Assembly: GCA_014653385.1 (NCBI GenBank)
Contig: JACWER010000001.1
Span: forward strand, 107,708 to 171,707
Origin: Pelagibacterales bacterium SAG-MED50
GTDB lineage: Bacteria > Pseudomonadota > Alphaproteobacteria > Pelagibacterales > Pelagibacteraceae
Direction of reading: 5' to 3'
Length of the DNA: 64,000 bases
Shown piece after piece: positions 59,482 through 64,000 of the stretch (positions are counted from its first letter, which is position 1; the number at the start of each line of letters is the position of its first letter). The translations under genes were made by a program, and so were the position numbers. The notes beneath the pieces are model-generated. The model was given only the letters and a program-made list of their open reading frames with translations, was not told the DNA's origin and made no database searches.

Positions 59482-59493
59482 CCCAATTTGGAC
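59482..59493. promoter_or_regulatory. CCCAWWWTGGAC box ahead of the second small membrane protein
   Basis: CCCAATTTGGAC lies 45 bp before the ATG of the 66-residue protein, the same spacing as the box of the first copy. The stretch that follows (ATCTATTTA and GTGGTTAA blocks) also matches the first copy, showing duplication of gene plus promoter. Confidence 0.55.
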
Positions 59494-59538
59494 TATCAAT
59501 CTATTTAACTAAAAATTAATGAGTGGTTAACTCTCGTT

Positions 59539-59739
59539 ATGACTAAAGTATTAGATGAAGCTTCTGAAAATACTAGTGAATTAAATGAAGTTAAAAATCA
59601 AAAAACTCTATGTGTTCACGACTTAAAAAAAAAACTTAGAGTAAAACAAAAAAGACAATTTATTATTAATACAATTATTTTATCTGTAATAATTACTTTG
59701 TTGTGCGTTATATCTGTTTTAATTTATCAAAGTCTCTAA
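59539..59739 (+). CDS. Small single-span membrane protein, copy 2 (66 aa)
   Basis: The 66-residue protein has an acidic N-terminus, then CVHDLKKKLRVKQKRQF and a C-terminal helix INTIILSVIITLLCVISVLIY. It is a diverged paralogue of the preceding gene, with the same order of acidic, basic and hydrophobic parts. The final 21 bp overlap the end of the convergent dehydrogenase gene. No function is known. Confidence 0.6.
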   Translation: MTKVLDEASENTSELNEVKNQKTLCVHDLKKKLRVKQKRQFIINTIILSVIITLLCVISVLIYQSL

Positions 59740-60723
59740 ATCTTTTTTAATAATATCTGGGATTGAGATTTCTTTTTTAAGATTTTGTTTATATCGATTA
59801 AATTTGTTTTGGCCTGGATACATTATTTCTTTAACTCCTTTAATTTTTGGAAGTTTTTTAATTGTTTTAATATTATCTTTAATTCTTTGATTGTAATTTT
59901 TTTGGAATAGATTTGCTTTAAAAGTAATAAATAAATGTCCTATATTTTGTGGACCAGTAAAATCATCAAAAGGATCTTTAACTCTTCCTGCGTGATTTCC
60001 TCCAGTTAAAACTCCACTTAAAATATCTACCATCCAAGCAAGACCTGAACCTCTAAAACCAGCAATTGGAAGCTGAACACCTGATAAAGCTTTTTTTGCA
60101 TCAGTTGTTGGGTTACCTGATTTATCTAAAGCAACTCCTTCTGGAATTTTTTGATTGTTTCTTGCGGCTACTCTAATTTTACCTCTGTTTATTACAGAGA
60201 TTGATGTATCTAATATAAAAGGAATTTTAGAACCAGTAGGGGTTCCAAAACAAACAGGATTAGTTCCAAATAAAGATTTTAAAGCACCATGAGGTGCAAC
60301 TGCTGGAGGAGCGTTTGTATAAATCATCGCTATTAAATTTTTCTTAACTGCTTGTTCAGCGTAATAACCTGATAGTCCATAATGGCCACTATTCTTTACA
60401 GCAACCATTCCAATACCAGTTTTTTGAGAATGTTTAATTGCTGTTTTAATGCCAAGATCTGCTGCAACAAAACCAATACTGTTATTTGCATCTATATGTG
60501 AAACAGATTGAGAAATTTTTTTTATTTTAATTTTTGGTTTTGGATTAATTACTTTTTTTGAAATACGGTCACAGTACATTTTTAATCTTGATAAACCATG
60601 TCCATAAGCACCAACTAATTCTGCATTAATTAATGCATTTGCTGAAATTAAAGCATGATCTTTGCTAAGACCATATTTTTGAAAGATTTTTATGATTTGT
60701 TTTTTTAGAATAGGGGTTTTCAC
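59719..60723 (-). CDS. Ldh2/malate/sulfolactate dehydrogenase family oxidoreductase
   Basis: The 334-residue protein belongs to the Ldh2/MDH2 family, not the Rossmann LDH type: ELVGAYGHGLSRLKMYCDRI, the catalytic-His segment VKNSGHYGLSGYYAEQA, FGTNPVCFGTPTG, and RGSGLAWMVDILSGVLTGGNH. Members include malate, ureidoglycolate and sulfolactate (ComC/SlcC) dehydrogenases. The overlap with the taurine-type transporter unit and the HpsN-like gene at 53637 favours a sulfonate-derived 2-hydroxy acid, though this is inference. It ends 2 bp from the tauC-like gene. Confidence 0.85.
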   Translation of the reverse strand: MKTPILKKQIIKIFQKYGLSKDHALISANALINAELVGAYGHGLSRLKMYCDRISKKVINPKPKIKIKKISQSVSHIDANNSIGFVAADLGIKTAIKHSQKTGIGMVAVKNSGHYGLSGYYAEQAVKKNLIAMIYTNAPPAVAPHGALKSLFGTNPVCFGTPTGSKIPFILDTSISVINRGKIRVAARNNQKIPEGVALDKSGNPTTDAKKALSGVQLPIAGFRGSGLAWMVDILSGVLTGGNHAGRVKDPFDDFTGPQNIGHLFITFKANLFQKNYNQRIKDNIKTIKKLPKIKGVKEIMYPGQNKFNRYKQNLKKEISIPDIIKKDLETLIN

Positions 60724-60725
60724 GA

Positions 60726-62636
60726 TTACCCTTTACCACGCCATGGAATATATTTGTCTATAAGTTTTCTTAAAGTGACATCAAATAATAAACCCAACAT
60801 TCCCATAACAAAAATAGTGATCCAGATAACTTCATATTGGAAGTATTTTTTAGCAACGTTTTCAACAAAACCAATACCAGTAGTTCCTGCTAAAAACTCG
60901 GCTGCAACTAATGTTCCCCAACACATACCAATTGCTACTCTAACACCTGTTAAAATTTCAGGTAATGAATTAGGAAATATTACATATCTTAAAATTTGCC
61001 ATCTAGAAGCACCTAGTGAGTGTGAAGCATGAATTTTTGATAATTGAGTTCCTGATGCTCCAGCTCTAGCTGAAATAATCATGATAGAAAATGATACCAT
61101 AAATAGTAAAAATACTTTTCCAACGTTATCAATTCCAAGTACTGATATAATAAGTGGAGCCCAAGCAAGTGGTGGCACAGGTCTATATAATTCAATTAAT
61201 GGATCAAAAAAGCCTTTAGCAAATCTATTAAGTCCCATAAATAAACCAAGAGGAACCCCTAGGATAATTCCTATTACCAACCCTAATAAAACCCTTAAAA
61301 AAGAATCCCATATGTGACCCATAGGAATGGGTATTTTGAATAAACTAAACTCTCCAGATACTATGCTTAAAACTTTACTTTTAAAGTTAGGTTCAACTAC
61401 ACCAAATTCATTATGAACAGGGTATTTACCTGGAATAATATCTGCAATCCAGTCTGGTAAAACAAAACCAACAATTTTACTTACATCCATCATTTCAAAC
61501 CAAAGCAATGGAATATTTTTAAATCCAACACTTGGTTTTGATAGAAGAATAAATTTGCTTAAAGTATCTGATGGTTTAGGTAGCCATCTACCAGAACCTT
61601 GTTCTGAGCAGTTTGGCCCACTAGATACAATGGTTCCCGCCGGAAATAAAAGAATATCAACAAATCTTAGAGATCCTTGCTCATCTTTTTGTACCTTATC
61701 AAATGTGAGGATAGATTTTTGCATTTCATCCAATGTGTTTGGCGGAAAAATACTCGCATATTCAATTCGTCTTGCAATTTTAAGAACATCTTTAGCTAAG
61801 GTTGAAGCCACTTCTTCACTATCGTCTGCTGCCTTTCTAAATGCCTTAACCTCGTCTTTGATTTCCTTCATTACTGATTTGTACTGAAAGTTATGATTTC
61901 TTAACTTAAAGAACTCATCACTGATTACTTTTAATTCTTGAGCTGCAGCATCAAATTTTAAACCTTTATTAGTTTTAGGAATTGTTGGAACTTCAACTGT
62001 ATTCTCTACAGCAGTTCCAGATGCACCCCAACCACCCTCAGCTTGAGCATCGATTAATCTTTTATTTCTTTGTTCTGAAGTTTCATAAGGATAATCTTCC
62101 TTTTTAAATTCATTAGATAATTGATCAATTTTACCAGCAAGCTCTGAAATTTTAATTTTTGTTTGATTTTCAAGTAAACTTTCATTCGTTAATAATGGAA
62201 TAGTTGTTTTAGTTTTATCAATTAATCCAATTAAAAATGATCTGTGTTGTTCGCTAATTTCTTTTGAGTTTTGAATTTCATTTTTAAGTTTAATTATATT
62301 TTTATTTTCAGATTTAATAATTGATGTACTTTTGAATTCCCTTTCTTCAATTGGGAATAAATATTTTAATGATAATAAAGAGTCGTTTACTTTACCAACT
62401 TGGCATAATTCGTTTGCTGATTGAGGATAAAACGATTTAGCTATGTCCCATGAATAATAAAGCCATGTTAGTAAAATGACACTACTTCCAACAATAATCC
62501 AGTGTGTACCTCCTTTAGCTCTTTCAGGGTTTCCAAACACCGCATCCACTTTTTCAGTTCTAATTAGCTTTCGGCCATACATAATGCAGCCAATGATAGC
62601 AACTATAATAAAAAAGGTGATGATTTGAGTAAACAT
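60726..62636 (-). CDS. tauC: Taurine-type ABC transporter permease with large insertion
   Basis: The 636-residue protein is far longer than TauC (about 270). It has an N-terminal hydrophobic segment and a second one near residues 48-68, then about 230 residues of helical, coiled-coil-like sequence with a KGGWGASGTAVENTVE stretch, and finally the permease domain (from about residue 440) with the EAA loop SLGASRWQILRYVIFPNSLPEIL. It would be the conducting subunit for taurine or another sulfonate. The insertion may be periplasmic. It is separated by 1 bp from the ATPase gene. Confidence 0.82.
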   Translation of the reverse strand: MFTQIITFFIIVAIIGCIMYGRKLIRTEKVDAVFGNPERAKGGTHWIIVGSSVILLTWLYYSWDIAKSFYPQSANELCQVGKVNDSLLSLKYLFPIEEREFKSTSIIKSENKNIIKLKNEIQNSKEISEQHRSFLIGLIDKTKTTIPLLTNESLLENQTKIKISELAGKIDQLSNEFKKEDYPYETSEQRNKRLIDAQAEGGWGASGTAVENTVEVPTIPKTNKGLKFDAAAQELKVISDEFFKLRNHNFQYKSVMKEIKDEVKAFRKAADDSEEVASTLAKDVLKIARRIEYASIFPPNTLDEMQKSILTFDKVQKDEQGSLRFVDILLFPAGTIVSSGPNCSEQGSGRWLPKPSDTLSKFILLSKPSVGFKNIPLLWFEMMDVSKIVGFVLPDWIADIIPGKYPVHNEFGVVEPNFKSKVLSIVSGEFSLFKIPIPMGHIWDSFLRVLLGLVIGIILGVPLGLFMGLNRFAKGFFDPLIELYRPVPPLAWAPLIISVLGIDNVGKVFLLFMVSFSIMIISARAGASGTQLSKIHASHSLGASRWQILRYVIFPNSLPEILTGVRVAIGMCWGTLVAAEFLAGTTGIGFVENVAKKYFQYEVIWITIFVMGMLGLLFDVTLRKLIDKYIPWRGKG

Positions 62637-62637
62637 A

Positions 62638-63435
62638 CTAAATATCTTTTCCCATGATTTCTTCTTCCATGTTCCAAATCATGGTTAAAATCTCTTCTCT
62701 TTTAGATGAAAATTCTTTATTCTTTTTTATTTCTCTTAAATCTTCTTTTAATCCCATTTCTGCAAAAGGAAGTTTATATTCTTTATGTATTCTTCCTGGT
62801 CTTGGTGCCATTACATAAAGTCTTTCACCAAGCAATAGAGCTTCTTCAACTGAGTGAGTAATTAAAATAATTGTTTTTCCAGTTTCCTTCCAAATTTTTA
62901 AAACAAGTGACTGCATTTTCTCTCTAGTAAGTGCATCAAGAGCTCCTAAAGGTTCATCCATTAAAATTAAATCAGGGTCATTTATTAAACATCTTGCAAG
63001 AGCAACCCTTTGCTGCATACCGCCTGATAATTGATAAGTAGGCGTATTACCAAATCCTTGTAGACCAACAATTTCTAACCATTCTTCAACTTTTTTTGCA
63101 GTTTCAATTGGATCCTCTTTTTTCATTCTCAATCCAAAATTCACATTTTCAGCAACCGTTAGCCATTCAAATAGAGCTCCTTGTTGAAATACCATTCCTC
63201 TTTCAACACCAGGTCCATTAATCTCATTATCACCCAATATTATTTGACCTGATGTAGGTCTTAAAAATCCCGCTGTAATATTAAGTAAAGTAGTTTTCCC
63301 ACATCCAGAGGGGCCAAGAACTGTTAAAAGTTCACCTTTTTTTAGAGTAAAGTTTACATCTTTTAATGCGTGAACTGTTTCTCCTTTAGGAGTTTTAAAA
63401 ATCATATTTAGATTTTGAGAAACCAAATCACTCAT
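62638..63435 (-). CDS. tauB: Taurine/nitrate-type ABC transporter ATP-binding protein
   Basis: The 265-residue ATPase has Walker A GPSGCGKTTLLNITAGF, signature LSGGMQQRVALARCL, Walker B LILMDEPLGALDALT and switch IILITHSVEEALLLG. It matches the TauB/SsuB/NrtD group, with MAPRPGRIHKEYKLPF at the C-terminal end. With the neighbouring permease and binding protein it forms an importer for taurine or other sulfonates. Confidence 0.9.
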   Translation of the reverse strand: MSDLVSQNLNMIFKTPKGETVHALKDVNFTLKKGELLTVLGPSGCGKTTLLNITAGFLRPTSGQIILGDNEINGPGVERGMVFQQGALFEWLTVAENVNFGLRMKKEDPIETAKKVEEWLEIVGLQGFGNTPTYQLSGGMQQRVALARCLINDPDLILMDEPLGALDALTREKMQSLVLKIWKETGKTIILITHSVEEALLLGERLYVMAPRPGRIHKEYKLPFAEMGLKEDLREIKKNKEFSSKREEILTMIWNMEEEIMGKDI

Positions 63436-63466
63436 AAGAATACTTTATATTAGAATGTTTTAAAAA

Positions 63467-63500
63467 AATAGGCACCAACTATTTCTAATTGGCGCCTATT
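63467..63500 (-). terminator. Hairpin with U run between tauA and tauB
   Basis: On the minus strand AATAGGCGCCAA and TTGGTGCCTATT pair over 12 bp with one G-U, around a 10-nt loop, and the stem runs into a TTTTTTT tract. It lies 24 bp after the tauA stop and before tauB. This is a strong intrinsic terminator, presumably partial, that would raise tauA mRNA over tauBC. Confidence 0.8.
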
Positions 63501-63523
63501 AAAATTTATTTTACGCTCTTAAA

Positions 63524-64000
63524 TTATAGAGGTAAAAAGCTTGTATCAACTGCTCCGTTAGGAGTATCCATTCCTTTTAAGAAACCAGCAAGGTTTCCAG
63601 AAGTCATAGACTTTTCAGTTTCTGCAGGTGAAAGAAATTTAAATCCACCGATTGTTTCTTTCATATCAGCTAGTTTCATTTCAGCATCTTTAGCTATAAC
63701 ACCCATATCTGATTTACCTGACGCGTATCTAGCGTTTGCTTCATGAGTTACTTCGATGAAAGTTCTTAACATACCTGGATTTTCTTTCATGAACTTGTCA
63801 GTTACAGATGTAATATCAATACCTAAGATACCAGCATCTCTAGCTTCTTGAACAGTTAAAAGTCTTGATCCAACTGCAGTTGCAGCTTTGATAGAGTTAC
63901 CACCAAATAGACAAGCCATAACAACGTCACCACTTACTAATGCAGCAGCACCTTCTTCTGGGTCCATTTGAATAATATCCATTTTAGCTCTGTCAGCTCC
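63524..64000 (-). CDS. tauA: Taurine-type ABC transporter substrate-binding protein, C-terminal part
   Basis: The frame runs off the window end: GADRAK precedes the first internal Met at 63982. About 158 C-terminal residues are visible, including VVMACLFGGNSIKAATAVGSRLLTVQEARDAG and ITSVTDKFMKENPGMLRTFIEVTHEANARYASGKSD, the second lobe of a TauA/SsuA-type periplasmic protein. The signal peptide and first lobe lie outside. A terminator-like hairpin separates it from the ATPase gene, and the gene order tauA-tauB-tauC is standard. Confidence 0.82.
   Translation of the reverse strand, partial: GADRAKMDIIQMDPEEGAAALVSGDVVMACLFGGNSIKAATAVGSRLLTVQEARDAGILGIDITSVTDKFMKENPGMLRTFIEVTHEANARYASGKSDMGVIAKDAEMKLADMKETIGGFKFLSPAETEKSMTSGNLAGFLKGMDTPNGAVDTSFLPL

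Noticed and set aside
60754..61887. Three plus-strand ORFs inside the tauC-like gene
   Set aside because: They are reverse-strand readings of the permease and insertion regions, lacking starts with ribosome sites and any recognised domain.

Overview
The window is AT-rich, gene-dense alphaproteobacterial chromosome of the SAR11 / Pelagibacter type. The evidence is by eye: low G+C (about 30%), AGA as the usual arginine codon, very short gene spacing with many TAATG and ATGA junctions, and a gene set built around methylated and sulfonated osmolytes. There is no rRNA, tRNA, CRISPR, IS element or phage module. No gap between genes exceeds about 200 bp.

Layout. 1-3026: a partial M19 dipeptidase, a large unknown protein, a DUF3726 protein and a tiny CxxC protein. 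3023-5855 (minus): a Yip1 protein, a 36-residue membrane peptide, and a GcvT/LigM-type demethylase coupled to a MetF-like reductase. 5908-10632: a same-strand run of a Rieske oxygenase, APS-kinase-like and nucleotidyltransferase proteins, two Fe/2OG oxygenases, an enoyl-CoA hydratase relative and a small membrane protein. 10632-13845: SBP56/methanethiol oxidase, a ferredoxin and accessory genes. 13902-19678: dimethylglycine/sarcosine dehydrogenase with etfB, etfA and ETF-quinone oxidoreductase, a complete route from N-methyl oxidation to ubiquinone. 19680-23109: DUF2237, hisI, folE, acuI and a LysR regulator. 23170-27222: a ferric-iron ABC transporter under a Fur/Irr-like palindrome. 27237-36431: AzlCD, persulfide dioxygenase, cytochromes, and a gamma-butyrobetaine-hydroxylase-like dioxygenase with a dehydrogenase.

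36428-40501 (minus) is the least explained region. Two SMR transporters flank a DUF2798 protein, and upstream lie nine small NTF2-like, DUF1330/ABM-like and DsrE-like genes, several with unusually strong ribosome binding sites. A 51-bp duplication of one gene's 5' end forms a leader ORF in front of the set. 41110-45195 holds cysK, cysE, a VOC protein, a winged-helix protein and an aldehyde dehydrogenase. 45210-51994 holds a TRAP transporter and a glycine betaine/DMSP-type ABC transporter (opuAC-AA-AB). These two sit behind near-identical duplicated leaders with the palindrome AAAATGGACGTCCATTTT. 52004-58172 holds LysE, a zinc ribbon protein, a hydrolase, a HisD/HpsN-like dehydrogenase, a phosphate acetyltransferase-like protein, an epoxide hydrolase and a BASS transporter. 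58174-59739 has a double winged-helix regulator divergent from two duplicated small membrane proteins, again with the CCCA-WWW-TGGAC motif. 59719-64000 holds an Ldh2-family dehydrogenase and a taurine-type ABC transporter (tauC, tauB, partial tauA).

Taken together the genes import betaine, DMSP and taurine-type compounds, strip methyl groups, pass electrons through ETF to ubiquinone, and handle methanethiol and sulfide (MtoX, persulfide dioxygenase, CysK/CysE). The most promising new items are a small regulon defined by the CCCAWWWTGGAC box, the small-protein/SMR cluster, and a possible pseudoknot over the ribosome binding site of the iron permease gene.
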